A DNA stretch of 64,000 bases from Oscarella lobularis. Taxonomy: Eukaryota > Porifera > Homoscleromorpha > Homosclerophorida > Oscarellidae. Shown piece after piece: positions 1 to 9,673 of the stretch (its first letter is position 1; every line of letters begins with the position of its first letter). The notes beneath the pieces were generated by a model. That model saw only the letters and a list, made by a program, of their open reading frames with translations. It ran no database searches and was not told where the DNA came from. Made by a program: the position numbers and the translations under genes. The stretch covers positions 1,984,001 to 2,048,000 of the forward strand of contig NC_089183.1 of the NCBI RefSeq assembly GCF_947507565.1, written 5' to 3'.

Positions 1-1124
1 GCAATGAGGCGCGACGCCGACAAAGCCCGGGAGGCAAATTCCGGAAATCGACCAGCAGCAATGAGCGAGAGAACCTCGATAAGGAGATTTCCCGTGACCA
101 CACCCGAAAGTAACATTTTCAGATGCTCGAAACGCCACCCGGGACAACCCGCACTTGAACCACGAGGAGACCGTTGGAGCGCATTCACGATGATATCACG
201 AGGCAGCTCGACGGAATCGAAAGAAGCCGAGTCAAAATTCTCAAATTCGCCATCAGAGGAATAGCTCAGGGGGTGCTTTGATCTTAGGCGCTGAATTGTA
301 TCTTCATTTGCATATGCGATACCACAACTTGTCAAAGCGCGGGCAGCGCGAGACAGTTCGCCACAACGGCAGAGACGAAGGGCAGCCTTTCTCCTGAGCT
401 GATCGTCGGGACAGCGGCGAGGTCTTTTCGGGCTGGTGTAATAAATCAACTCTCCCCAGCGATACGACACGAAATCGTTGTACGCCTGACGGACGGATGA
501 ACGGCAAGAGCGTCGAGAAAGAATCATCCGCGGCAGCAGAAGCAAAAGTTTCCATGCGTTCTCGTCAGACGGGTCGACAGAGATCTTTTTTAGCGGAATC
601 TCGGCGCAATCGCGATAAACAGCTTGAAACCTTGACGGTATATCTTGGACTGTTGCAGCTACGGGGAGTCCCAAAATATCGTCAAGAGAAAGCGTAGACA
701 CAAAATGCCAAGCCTGATCTTGCGGTGAAAGCGGCGAGATGATGGATGGGACTGGCGGGGTGAGCTGGGGATTATGGTGGGAGTTGTCATCGGTAATTTG
801 CTGCGAAGTGGGCGTGGCAATATCTTGCGAGGCGTGGGTAACACCAGGCGATGGTATGACGAAATCCACGGCAGCGACAGCCCCCACGGCCGCACTCGCA
901 CACGACGGACGCGTAGCATAACATTTCGGAGTGTGGGAAATCAGACGGCTGTACCAAGGTAAGCATTTGGGACACTGAGAAAGACGAAATCGCTCAATCC
1001 AAGAGCGAGGCCAATCCTCTGCCCGGTGAACCTTCCGAAAGTGATCGAATAATCTCCCCGAGTTGCCTTTAAAGCCGCAGCCAGCAGCGAAGCACAAAAT
1101 ATCGTTTCCCGACTGACCCGACAT
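1..1124 (-). CDS. Retrotransposon polyprotein, N-terminal part (copy A, partial)
   Basis: This frame stays open from an ATG at 1124 to the window edge, about 374 codons. Near the N terminus is a C2H2-like finger (FAAGCGFKG, then DHFRKVH) and about 35 residues later a C2HC finger (QCPKCLPW ... SHTPKCYA). A linker follows. The last 40 residues contain SSAGCPGWRFEHLK and LSASRLI, the sequence that precedes the reverse transcriptase fingers in such elements. It therefore looks like the 5' half of an element whose RT and endonuclease lie beyond the left edge. The 165 bp between the ATG and the (GA)n tract would be its 5' UTR. This copy has no visible break. Confidence 0.7.
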   Translation of the reverse strand, partial: MSGQSGNDILCFAAGCGFKGNSGRLFDHFRKVHRAEDWPRSWIERFRLSQCPKCLPWYSRLISHTPKCYATRPSCASAAVGAVAAVDFVIPSPGVTHASQDIATPTSQQITDDNSHHNPQLTPPVPSIISPLSPQDQAWHFVSTLSLDDILGLPVAATVQDIPSRFQAVYRDCAEIPLKKISVDPSDENAWKLLLLLPRMILSRRSCRSSVRQAYNDFVSYRWGELIYYTSPKRPRRCPDDQLRRKAALRLCRCGELSRAARALTSCGIAYANEDTIQRLRSKHPLSYSSDGEFENFDSASFDSVELPRDIIVNALQRSPRGSSAGCPGWRFEHLKMLLSGVVTGNLLIEVLSLIAAGRFPEFASRALSASRLI

Positions 1125-1288
1125 GAGAAAACCTATCCTCCACCGAAGTGCGCCGCGAAAACGGCGCAGGCGGCGAGCAGACGAGAGTATGACACTTCCA
1201 GCAACGAAGCCGGACACGCCGAGAACGATTTTTCCTTGAGAAACGGCTCTTTTCACGGAGAGAAATTTGAACCAACCGTTATATCCGG

Positions 1289-1322
1289 GAGAGAGAGAGA
1301 GAGAGAGAGAGAAGAGAGAGAG
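1289..1322. repeat. (GA)n microsatellite, tail of retroelement copy B
   Basis: A GA dinucleotide run with one interruption. On the minus strand it reads AATAAATC then (TC)n and closes the 3' UTR of copy B. Copy A's leader begins on its other side. Confidence 0.85.
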
Positions 1323-1420
1323 ATTTATTGAGTGACAAGGAAACTTTAACAAAGGTGACGTGCACTAGGGAAATATAACCAGCAGAGACTACTAGTAAAA
1401 GAAAAAGTCTGAAGAAAACA

Positions 1421-2508
1421 CTAGCGAATGTGAAGTTGAACTTCACACTCGGTCGACAGGTCAGGGCGGGAAGAAACACCAGAGAGACGAGATAATTTGT
1501 GGGACAGAACACTAGAGTTACAGTTTTGAAGGAGAACGGACAATCGTCTTCGCCAAAAGCACGCGAATTCATTTCTTCGTACCTTTCCCTCGGACCGCTC
1601 GACGTGACTCACGAGGAGGGAAAAGAAATCGCAAGCGTGTTTGCCCCAATGGCCGAAATGTTCAGCGACGATAGGGAAAAATTTGGCAGCTGATCGTGAT
1701 GGTCGGATGTTAGAATCGTATTTCGTAATCTTTTTTTTTCGCGGATGGAGGCGGCGGCACCATCTTCGACGGCAGATCGACGAGAAGCTTCCGATGCCCA
1801 CGGGTGAGCAAGTGATATGTCGAGTTCAAAGGACTCGCCAGAGCCGGAACCGAAGGCTATGATGTCAGGACGGTTTTCGTTATTCAGATAGCTGAACCTC
1901 GGCTCAATTTTGCAAGAGAGGCCCATGTCTCGAATGCAGTCGGACCAACCAGTGACAAATCGGTTGTGAGCCCAAACAGGACCACCTCCGAACTTGCATG
2001 TCAGCATGTGGTAGCCATGAGGATCCATTGTTGATCCGCATTCGCAGAGAGACACGCACGCGGTGAAAGCGAGAGGACAGCCAAGCCTCGCTGATGCCGC
2101 TAAACGAAATTCGTAAGGTTTTAGTGCGAGCATCCTCGAGGTTGGAACTGCCTCAAGCCATCGACCGGCGTGCTTGCCTCGGCGCGACCGCAACCGAGAT
2201 AAATCACGGTTGTCGGCAGCAGATGATAAAATCGATGAGAGTGAAGCAAGTTGAATTTCGGATGAGAGTAACTTTTGGAATTTTGGCTTTGTTGAGGCCA
2301 AATCGGAAAGAGTCTTCAAAGCTGATTCTGCCGACGTTGATCCCAGATGAGCGTGGAATGTCGATAGAGCAGCACCCAGTTGAGAATTAATAGATGGCAA
2401 CGAAAGGATGTCATCCGTTGTCCACTCGTCTGGGTAACGGTCCGGGATTGCATTCAATGAACTGCTCCATCCAGAAAGAAAAGCAGCATCACAGATTGTC
2501 GATTGTCG
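1421..2508 (-). pseudogene. 5'-truncated, frameshifted retrotransposon copy B (endonuclease part)
   Basis: The open part matches the C-terminal third of copy C: a thumb-like region (DAAFLSGWSSS), a CxC...H...C knuckle (CECGSTMDPHGYHMLTC) and the restriction-like endonuclease core (NRPDIIAFG ... FELDISLAHPW). The frame is lost around 1728-1742, where the minus strand has a run of A residues. The homologous end (FFPIVAEHFGHWGK to the stop at 1421) continues in another frame. The 5' end stops abruptly beside the (GA)n tract at 2509-2532, so the RT core is missing. Truncation during target-primed reverse transcription or insertion of C into B could both explain this. Confidence 0.75.
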
Positions 2509-2532
2509 AGAGAGAGAGAGAGAGAGAGAGAG
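2509..2532. repeat. (GA)n microsatellite, tail of retroelement copy C
   Basis: A pure GA run followed on the plus strand by TTTATTTC. It is the minus-strand 3' tail of copy C and the left boundary of truncated copy B. Confidence 0.85.
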
Positions 2533-2620
2533 ATTTATTTCAATAGACAATGCACAAGACAGGCCATAGGCTAGGACAAATGTCAACAGTAGTAAAAATA
2601 GCTAGACTAACGCGGGTGAG

Positions 2621-4342
2621 TTAGCGGACGTGGGCCTGAGCCTCACGATCCGAGACGAGGTCGGGACGGGAAGAAGAACTGCAGATACGAGACAACTTAT
2701 GGGTAATCACATTAGAGTTACAGTACTGGAGTAAGACGGACAGACGACGACGCCAATAACACAGGAACACGTTTTTCTTTGAGCGGCCCTCCGAGCGCTC
2801 AACAAATCTGCCCAAAGATTGAAGAAAATTATGGGCGAGCTTGCCCCAACGACCAAAATGTTCGGCTACAATGGGTATGAAAGTGGAGGTCAAGCCTGAA
2901 GAACGCTGGTACGATTCGTATTTTGAGATCTTTTTCTCCTCCCTGATCGAAGCCGCCGCACCGTCCTCACTCGCTGAGCGGCGCGAGGCCTCGGAACTCC
3001 ACGGGTGGGCGAGAGATATGTCGAGTTCGAAGCACTCCCCTGTGCCCGTGCCGAAGGCAACGATGTCGGGACGATTGTCGTTGTTCAGGTACTCGTGTCT
3101 GGGCTCTACTTTGCAAGCAAGGCCGGCATCTCTGACACAGTCCGCCCAGCCAGAGACAACACAGTTGTGCGCCCAGACCGGACCGGCGCCTGTTTTGCAG
3201 GTGAGCAGATGGTATCCATTGCGGTCGATGGCAGAGCCGCAGTTGCACGAGGTGACGCAAGCCGCGAAGGGAAGAGGATCACCCAGCCTCAAGGATGCCG
3301 CTAAGCGAAAATCGCAAGGTTTGAGCGCGAGCATCCTTGAAGAGGGCAAAGCCTCCAACCAACGGCCAGCATACTTGCCCAGGCACGAGCGGAGACGAGA
3401 GAGGCCACGGTTGTCCGGAGCTGCCGAGAAAACCGAGTTGACACGTACTTGATCGATGACCGACTTGAGTTGATGTTGGAGTTTGTCGCCAGCCGAAGGC
3501 AGATCGGAAACCGAAGCGATCGATGACTCAGAGGTGGACGAGCACAAACTTTCCTGAAACCGGCGTAAGGCGAACTCGAGGGAACACCTCACCGACGACC
3601 CGACAAAGGGGAAGTCGTCCACCGACCACAGAGATGGAAAACGGTCGGGGAGGGCTTGAGATGTGTGGCTCCAGCCCGCCAAGAAAGCTGCATCCAGGAT
3701 CGGCGAAAGCAAGGGCACACCAAAACCGCCCAGGCGAATTGGAAGAGATGCCTGAAGCCATTGATCGTCCGAAAGATGGCTGAGGAGCAGTGACGACATG
3801 AAGGTGGATTTTGAGAGGTCGTCATGAAGTGAAGCGGCACTGTGAAGCGCCGTTGATGAGATTGTCCTTCCGAGATGGTTGAGCCGCGTGGCGTGGCAGT
3901 GTCGCAACAGGAGCAGAGCACATTGTGGGTCCTCCAGTGTGGTAATTTTGTCGCAAAGCTCTTTTCCTTGCGAAGCATAAAGAAGACATTTTTCCGAAAC
4001 GAAGGCTTCGTTGCCGATGGGAGAACCGAGGATGACCGTGCCGTCGGACCGACGAGGGAGCTGAAGATCGGAGGATGCAGAGCGACGAGCGAAAATTTCA
4101 CATTTGTAGTCGGCCACGACGAGGTGAATGGCGCCGAACAGAGACTTGAGTTGGTCGAACGCGTCCGCCGAAACCGATTCGGGGCCGATGATGAAGACGT
4201 CGTTGAGGTAGGCTAAGACGACAGCCTCGGGGTGTTCAGCTTGGACACGAGACACCAAGTCGTGAATGCCAACTGCGAACAGAAAAGGGCCCAATGGGTC
4301 GCCCTGATGAACCCCTTCCTCTGATGACAAGATGACGTGCGC
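2621..4342 (-). pseudogene. Retrotransposon reverse transcriptase/endonuclease, copy C (truncated)
   Basis: About 570 codons are open. The N-terminal edge holds the RT palm motif EEGVHQGDPLGPFLFAVGI. The catalytic box reads AYLNDVFIIGP, where the family expects YxDD, so the first catalytic Asp is Asn (codon near 4202-4204). The RT thumb follows, then a CxC...H...C knuckle (CNCGSAIDRNGYHLLTC) and the restriction-like endonuclease core (NRPDIVAFG ... FELDISLAHPW). There is no ATG: the frame enters from a truncation point near 4345 with a stop just upstream, so the RT fingers are lost. Truncation plus the Asp-to-Asn change make it a dead copy. The stop at 2621 matches that of copy B at 1421. Confidence 0.8.
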
Positions 4343-4351
4343 CCTATGTTA

Positions 4352-4407
4352 CCAGGCCCTTCCACCAGTGAGTGCGCCCCAAGCGCGCTAGCTGGTGAAG
4401 GGCCTGG
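4352..4407. repeat. Inverted repeat at the retroelement/MFS junction
   Basis: Arms 4352-4368 and 4392-4407 are reverse complements except for one inserted base, with a 23-base loop (core CCAGGCCCTTCACCAG). It lies exactly between the truncated 5' end of retroelement C and the truncated MFS gene. It may be a rearrangement footprint or a folded artefact. Confidence 0.6.
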
Positions 4408-4445
4408 GGACGAGGCTAGACTCGCCTCGCGCTCTCTCCACCCCA

Positions 4446-5105
4446 GGGGGCGACGATCCCATTAGCAATGCAATGAGCGCCGACGCCAGAGATATGAGAC
4501 CTGTTATTATAAAGGGCCATTTCCATCCGGCGTCGATTCCGCCCGGTACCGCCGAGAAGGCCCCCCCCCAAAGGGGTACCCGACCACGAGACCGATTCCG
4601 GCGGCGGCGAAGGCGTTTCCCATCGCGTTAGCGCGCTCGTCGTCGCTCGTGTACCAAACGGCGACCATCGATAGACTGGCGACGACGGAGAAAGCGTCGC
4701 CGACGCCTTGGATTGCGCGCGTGACAAAGAGTACGATGTAGGTCTTTGTTAGGTCGTTTGCGGCTATTTGTTTTGCGAATGCCGATACGAAGGAAGCGGC
4801 TGTGTAAATGAGAAGACCTCCTACGACGGGGATTTGGTAGCCGTAGCGATCGGTGACGAACGCCGCGATGGGATTTGCGAAGATGGTTACGAAGGAATTT
4901 GCGGCGAGTAGGGCGCCGATTTGGATTTCCGTATCGTTGACGCCGAGGTAGTCGGGACAATGGGAACAATAAAAGAATTGAGGATGCAGAGGAGGAATAG
5001 GGACAGGAAGGCGACGACTTGGAAAAGTGGACGAAACGAGCCAATTCGATCGCGGAGAGTGCGACGACCCGGAGATGGCGAGGGCGCTGCTGTTCCGTAC
5101 TCCAT
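4446..5105 (-). pseudogene. SLC18-like MFS transporter, N-terminal half, broken
   Basis: From an ATG at 5105 the protein starts with a polar cytoplasmic segment and a first membrane helix (VVAFLSLFLLCILNSFIVP). The next part reads correctly only after a one-base shift near 4957 (DYLGVNDTEIQIGALLAANS, then FANPIAAFVTDRYGYQIP). It continues through RAIQGVGDAFSVVASLSM and ERANAMGNAFAAAGIG. A second one-base shift falls in a run of nine C near 4561-4569, after which a sixth helix follows (WPFIITGLISLASALIALL). The order fits the vesicular amine transporter branch of the major facilitator superfamily. Only 6 of 12 expected helices are present before the sequence dissolves into the inverted repeat. 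Either shift could be an assembly error, but the missing second half could not. Confidence 0.7.
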
Positions 5106-5626
5106 TCCACGCGTGTAGCTCAATTAGCTGCGGCGCACGCGTTTCCAGACAGGCACGTTGGACAAGATCTAATTAGTAGTCACTTCTAAGAGTTCCTGTA
5201 CACTGCTTTTTGGTTACACTTGCCGAAGTGCAAGCCGCGTAAGAAAACCGCGCTTATTTTCCTGTATTTGATTCGCCGGTTTTTTTCACCTAAAGATTCT
5301 AGGTGGGTGGGTATGAATTCAAGTTCCCGCCAAGCTAGTACAGTAATTTCAGCCAAAGCTTAACAGCCCCAGCCAGGAGGCTCTCTGCATGCCAAGTGCC
5401 CATGTGCTGTTACCTTTCTGCGTGTACATTCTTCACGTTTGCCTTTGCCCGTAACGTATCAATGCGCGCTGAATCGCTGCAATCGCCAATTTCCATTCGG
5501 AAGCATTCTCACGAAAACTGACGCTGTGAAAATGGCCCCTCAGTCGTTGTCACCGCAGCCTCAACTCATATCAAAGGAGCGAGACGAGAGACTCGTCTTC
5601 CGACGACGCGCGCGCGCGCTAACACG
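5106..5626. promoter_or_regulatory. Intergenic region and presumed promoter/5' UTR of FIST-1
   Basis: No gene was recognised between the MFS relic and FIST-1. From about 5336 to 5626 the sequence is nearly the same as 9956-10251 in front of FIST-2, and its last 150 bases recur in front of FIST-4 (45755-45912). This is a duplicated upstream block that ends in an alternating CG tract just before the start codon. It marks the left edge of the first FIST/ZYG11 unit. Confidence 0.5.
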
Positions 5627-6871
5627 ATGACTTCCTCCGCTTCTGCATCGCCTCTCGACCTTCCCGTCGTCCTTTACGAAATTTTCCGTCATTGTAACGC
5701 TCGCACGCTCGCCAGAGCGAGTTGCGTCAATCGCCTATGGCGCGAAACGGCTCAACGCGTGACGTCAAACGCAGTCAGAGCGTTCTCGACCCACTTTACT
5801 GCGCGTTCGACGTACGCCGAATGCCTACTCGACGTCGCTTCTCACATCGACACGCTCCAACGCGCACCAGCAGCTCTCCTACTATTCATTTCGCAGGACG
5901 ACGATGACGATGACGTCGACGTAGTGACGTCATTTTGCAGTAGAATACCATCAAATTGCATAGCAATATTCTGCCACAACGAAGAAGTTGGCGTCATCGG
6001 CAAAGACGGACGCGTTTTCGAGTCGGACGATAAACAACCGATCGTCGTGACAACGCTCGTCGTTCCTCGATTAAATAATATGTCCGTTCAACTGCTCGGC
6101 TTGAACGGATACGAGAGTCCGAAAAAATTCACCGAGAACGCGATTCGCAGTCTCTTTGCTAGTAGCAACGTCGACCGGAGCCGCCGAAGACCCAAGCAGG
6201 AACTCGTGAATTTATTCCCCGGCGGCGTCATCGATTACGAGTCGTCGCGTCTCGTTCTCTGCTTGACGTCCAGCGAAAGTCAATACTCCCCCGGTTGCAG
6301 TCAGCCGTTCTATCGCGGACTTCTTCGTTGTCGTCGTCGTCGTCATGGTAACGCACTAACTGGCGCTCTCGTCGGCGGTACGGTCATAGGGGGTATTCGC
6401 TGCTACGTCGGTGCGACACCGATTCCTTATCCTAATTCGTCCCTTCTCGGATTGGCACTCGGAGGAGTCGGTTTTCGGCCCGCTACCGTGGTGTCACGTG
6501 ACGTTCGAGACGTTCGAGACTTGATGGCGAGAGTTCGTCGAGATTTGAGTGGTGGCGCGTCGACGCTTCTATCCGCCGCGTGTTTCGCGTGTATTTGCGT
6601 CGGGCGACGAGATGACGTCGTACCCGGATCGTCGTTGGATCCTTTGCACTCGATGCGAGCGCTCTTTCCCGGCGTTCCTGTCGTCGGTTTTTTGGGCAAT
6701 GGCGAGTTTGGCGAATTGGGTGCCTGCGGTTGCGAGGATGAGGCTGGCGCGGGTGGCGACGACGACGACGACGATCAAGGAGATCACAAGCACTCTGAGA
6801 AGCGCAAGCGTCTTGAAACGTTTCAGCATGCTTTCACGTTTGCTTTTGGATTTCTGACGTTACCCAGCTAA
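5627..6871 (+). CDS. FBXO22-like: F-box/FIST-domain protein, FBXO22-like (FIST-1)
   Basis: A single-exon gene of 414 residues. Residues 10-45 form an F-box (LDLPVVLYEIFRHCNARTLA, ending CVNRLWRET), the Skp1-binding motif of SCF ubiquitin ligase receptors. The rest resembles the FIST sensory fold found in FBXO22: an N-terminal FIST part with FCSRIPSNCIAIFCHN, a central glycine-rich segment (NALTGALVGGTVIGG), and a FIST-C signature PGVPVVGFLGNGEFGELG. An acidic run of six Asp and a basic stretch precede a hydrophobic tail. The protein should be cytosolic or nuclear and select substrates for ubiquitination; the ligand is unknown. It is convergent with ZYG11-like 1. The start is fixed by agreement among paralogs. 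This is the best preserved copy together with FIST-4. Confidence 0.88.
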   Translation: MTSSASASPLDLPVVLYEIFRHCNARTLARASCVNRLWRETAQRVTSNAVRAFSTHFTARSTYAECLLDVASHIDTLQRAPAALLLFISQDDDDDDVDVVTSFCSRIPSNCIAIFCHNEEVGVIGKDGRVFESDDKQPIVVTTLVVPRLNNMSVQLLGLNGYESPKKFTENAIRSLFASSNVDRSRRRPKQELVNLFPGGVIDYESSRLVLCLTSSESQYSPGCSQPFYRGLLRCRRRRHGNALTGALVGGTVIGGIRCYVGATPIPYPNSSLLGLALGGVGFRPATVVSRDVRDVRDLMARVRRDLSGGASTLLSAACFACICVGRRDDVVPGSSLDPLHSMRALFPGVPVVGFLGNGEFGELGACGCEDEAGAGGDDDDDDQGDHKHSEKRKRLETFQHAFTFAFGFLTLPS

Positions 6872-7234
6872 GTTTATTGCCATTCTGATGGCAGTTTTGT
6901 AGATTTTTGCGTAATACCAGCTGGTGTACTTTTAGGACGTTAGGTGGCTTAGAGGCAGCGTGCAGTGAATTCCTCGCGAGAGAATATCTGTAGTCGACAC
7001 CGAGTCATGTGAGAGAATATAGTTCAATTTCCCTTTTGTTTCGCCTACCAAGAAGACGTGCAGCTTTACGTGCGACGAGGATGGTAAGTTTGTTCTAGAC
7101 GAAAACCCGTCCGCGCATTAAATAACATAATTTAATTAACAAAAACATCATATTAACACACGAAACGAGATTGCGAAGACCAACCCACAACAATAAACTT
7201 ATCAAACACAAAAAATTGGTCGCTCTCGTCCGGC
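6872..7234. other. Convergent 3' region between FIST-1 and ZYG11-like 1
   Basis: It holds the 3' ends of two converging genes. The same sequence follows FIST-2 (11596-11880) and FIST-4 (47155-47509), and a diverged form follows the FIST fragments near 24.9 and 34.1 kb. No separate gene was seen. Confidence 0.5.
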
Positions 7235-9673
7235 TCAGTCTTCTTTGTGCACCGGACATGCCTTCATTACTGCGTCGAACTGGTCTTCCAACTCCGCTGG
7301 AATTGAGAGCCCAGAAACCACATCGGCACCGACTTCTTTTCTCAGAAGGCACAAAGGACACAACCCGGTTTCGGCGAAATAGTTATGAGCATGAAAGTAG
7401 CTGCAACAAAAGTATGCCAGATGGTTCAAGCCAAAAGCAGAGACAGCGGGGAATTCAGAGCAGTTGCAAACATTCACCAAAGGCACAAGTGTCGTGTAAT
7501 AATAGCAGTTTAGTTCGGCTTTAGTTGTGCGTTCAAAAAAGCCTCTTTCATAGTCGCTGTTTCCGAACACCTTAGCAACCAGAGCATCTTTGCTCTCGAC
7601 ATCGTTAGGCCAGATTGAGTCCAGATCGTCGTTGACAATAAGGAGTGCAGCCAAATACGAAGAGGCGATACGCATTCTCTCGGTTGGCGGCGAACACGAC
7701 GCCGCATCAACAATAGCCTTGATGACTTTTCGCAAGCACACTGTATGCGCCAAGTCGCGAATTTCAGCAATGTACGACAGGAATTCGACAGCCACGCAGT
7801 AACTCGACTTACCCCTACCAGCATGAAAATAAAAATACGAGCCTCTTTGGGCCACTTCTGCCAAATTGTCCACAGCTTCAGGAACTTCGACGAAATCACG
7901 GAACAGACTCGGCAGCCCATAGCACAGTGAACAAAGAGCCCGAACAATTGTAGAAGCTCCGATAAGAAAGTCGCTGAGGTACTGATCCCTTAGCATTATT
8001 TCAACGTCAGGATAGCAATTGATGAAATAGCTTAGGCGAACGCACAATTTAGAAAGATTGCCTTTATTTCCAGCCAAGTGTTGACGAACGATTGCCGGCA
8101 CTTTTTCGAACAATCTTCTTAGCGTGCTGTACTTCGAATACGAGTCGTCTGGAAGATCGCTAATGAATGCCACAGCCAAATGTAAAAGAAGAGGTTGTGA
8201 ACAAATAAACGGCGAGAAACGATAAACACTTGAGACTAGGGCTTGGACAAAACAGATCATATCTCTCGTACCATGAAAAGCAGCTCTGTCTGAAAATTCC
8301 CGAAGTAGAGGAAAAATCTTTGGATTAAGAAATTTCCGAAAAAAATATTCTAGCAGACCACAAGCATGGTGGCCTAAAACAAGTGGCTTCTTGTCTTTAA
8401 TACTATACCATTCCATTTGGCTATCCAATTCCATTCTGCTGAACAAGCTGTTGAAAAACTTAGCGATCACCTTTGCTGTCTTAGAATCCTTTTCAGTCTG
8501 CATGCGAAGCAGTCCCGCGTAAAGCATTGACGAGACTGGAGAAGGAATCACCTCGTAACTGCGCCGCAATATTCTATGGTCATAAAGAGTAACGACATCA
8601 GAAAAAGCAGCGTAATTTCTCAAAGCGTGCTTGCTGCAATAATCATGAACGTTCTCCCCAGTCGAAATTTGACAGGTCTCAGCGCCAAGATCATATTTAT
8701 TATTATATTCATCCATTTTCTCAAGAAATTTGAGTTGACTGAATCGATTAGTAGCTCTTAGAACGTCGCATACGCAATCCATGGAGAGAGTGTCTGAGCA
8801 TTCAAGGTGAGTAAGCGAAGAAGAACTGGTTAGAATGTCGTAAAGGGCCTGTTTTACGCTTGCAGCTGATTTGCCGTCACAGCGCCAAGAAACGTAAGAG
8901 AGATCAAGACTGCTCAAAAGGCCAAGCTTGGAAAAAAACGCTGAAATGTTAGAACTTAGCGTTGCAGTTAATTTCGATTCTGTGACAGGGACGACGTACA
9001 ACGAATTGAGGCCGAGATGTTTGAGACGAACACATGCGAGACAGTCAGCCGTGGAGAACACTTCCAAAAGGCTAACAGGAATTCCAGAAATGCATAGGTG
9101 CTCCAGTAGAGGTAGACTCGATACAAAAATACGCAGCTCTTCAAGAGAAACGGACGTGAATCCAATGTCCAAATGCCTTAGATTTGAAAAATGCGGAAGT
9201 TCGACTAATCCAATTTCGCCAATGACATGACGAGCAGAGAAGCTTGTCAATGACGTCATGCACTTGTCCTCGACGATTTTCAAAAAAGGAGTCGACAGAT
9301 CCGCCCAACACGGACTGAACGATATGTCTATGCTCGTCACGTTGACCAATTCTGCTATTTTGTCGACGAATGCGTTTGGATCGACATCAATACAGTAGAG
9401 AGGCAACGCAGTCAAACGAATGCGATTTCGATCGAGTAGAATATCGAGGACGCCTGCTGTTAGCTTTCCACGTCGAGCCAGTCCGTCGATAATGCGGTTG
9501 GCGATAGGCGAAGGCAAGCGGATTGAAAACGTGGGGTCCCCGAGAAGAATCTCGGCGAGAGAGGGCAAAGGAGACGCTGGTATGTCACCCAGTGAAGACA
9601 AATGCGGAACAAAAAACGTTTCGCACAGACTTTGGACGGCCCAATCGGAGAGCGTGTCGAGATGAACGTCCAT
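7235..9673 (-). CDS. ZYG11-like: ZYG11-family cullin-2 substrate receptor-like protein (ZYG11-like 1)
   Basis: An uninterrupted 812-codon gene. The N terminus (DTLSDWAVQSLCETF) and an early helical segment are followed by leucine-rich repeats around residues 95-300, for example ELPHFSNLRHLDIGFTSVSL and SLPLLEHLCISGIPVSL. These match the layout of ZYG11/ZER1 proteins. The second half is alpha-helical and armadillo-like, including FRDFVEVPEAVDNLAEVA and EFLSYIAEIRDLAH, which line up with the conserved ARM region of ZYG11B. In animals this family bridges elongin/cullin-2 ligases to substrates with exposed N-terminal glycine. Whether this divergent protein keeps that activity is inference. A Cys pair (TGLCPLCLLRKE) near the C terminus might bind metal. 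The gene is convergent with FIST-1; about 100 bp upstream lies a relic of gene X exon 1. Confidence 0.82.
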   Translation of the reverse strand: MDVHLDTLSDWAVQSLCETFFVPHLSSLGDIPASPLPSLAEILLGDPTFSIRLPSPIANRIIDGLARRGKLTAGVLDILLDRNRIRLTALPLYCIDVDPNAFVDKIAELVNVTSIDISFSPCWADLSTPFLKIVEDKCMTSLTSFSARHVIGEIGLVELPHFSNLRHLDIGFTSVSLEELRIFVSSLPLLEHLCISGIPVSLLEVFSTADCLACVRLKHLGLNSLYVVPVTESKLTATLSSNISAFFSKLGLLSSLDLSYVSWRCDGKSAASVKQALYDILTSSSSLTHLECSDTLSMDCVCDVLRATNRFSQLKFLEKMDEYNNKYDLGAETCQISTGENVHDYCSKHALRNYAAFSDVVTLYDHRILRRSYEVIPSPVSSMLYAGLLRMQTEKDSKTAKVIAKFFNSLFSRMELDSQMEWYSIKDKKPLVLGHHACGLLEYFFRKFLNPKIFPLLREFSDRAAFHGTRDMICFVQALVSSVYRFSPFICSQPLLLHLAVAFISDLPDDSYSKYSTLRRLFEKVPAIVRQHLAGNKGNLSKLCVRLSYFINCYPDVEIMLRDQYLSDFLIGASTIVRALCSLCYGLPSLFRDFVEVPEAVDNLAEVAQRGSYFYFHAGRGKSSYCVAVEFLSYIAEIRDLAHTVCLRKVIKAIVDAASCSPPTERMRIASSYLAALLIVNDDLDSIWPNDVESKDALVAKVFGNSDYERGFFERTTKAELNCYYYTTLVPLVNVCNCSEFPAVSAFGLNHLAYFCCSYFHAHNYFAETGLCPLCLLRKEVGADVVSGLSIPAELEDQFDAVMKACPVHKED

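Larger units (their letters stand above)
1..4345 (-). mobile_element. Head-to-tail cluster of RLE-type non-LTR retrotransposon copies
   Basis: Three pieces of one retrotransposon family lie in the same orientation: C (2509-4345), B (1289-2508) and A (1 to about 1288, running off the window). C and B both carry the C-terminal part of the polyprotein, about alignable residue by residue. A carries the N-terminal part. B ends on the minus strand with AATAAATC followed by a (TC)n tract, and C ends the same way. The next copy starts directly after each tract. The order of domains (N-terminal zinc fingers, reverse transcriptase, Cys/His knuckle, PD-type endonuclease) is that of early-branching, R2/CRE-like non-LTR elements. 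No copy in the window is complete. Confidence 0.8.

Noticed and set aside
304-919. Short open frames in the first kilobase on both strands
   Set aside because: They overlap the longer retrotransposon frame at 1-1124, which contains zinc-finger and RT-flanking motifs.
6427-6699. Minus-strand open frame of about 90 codons repeated under all FIST genes
   Set aside because: It is a shadow of the FIST-C region, rich in Arg and Thr from reversed codon bias, with no start context and changes that follow the FIST frame.
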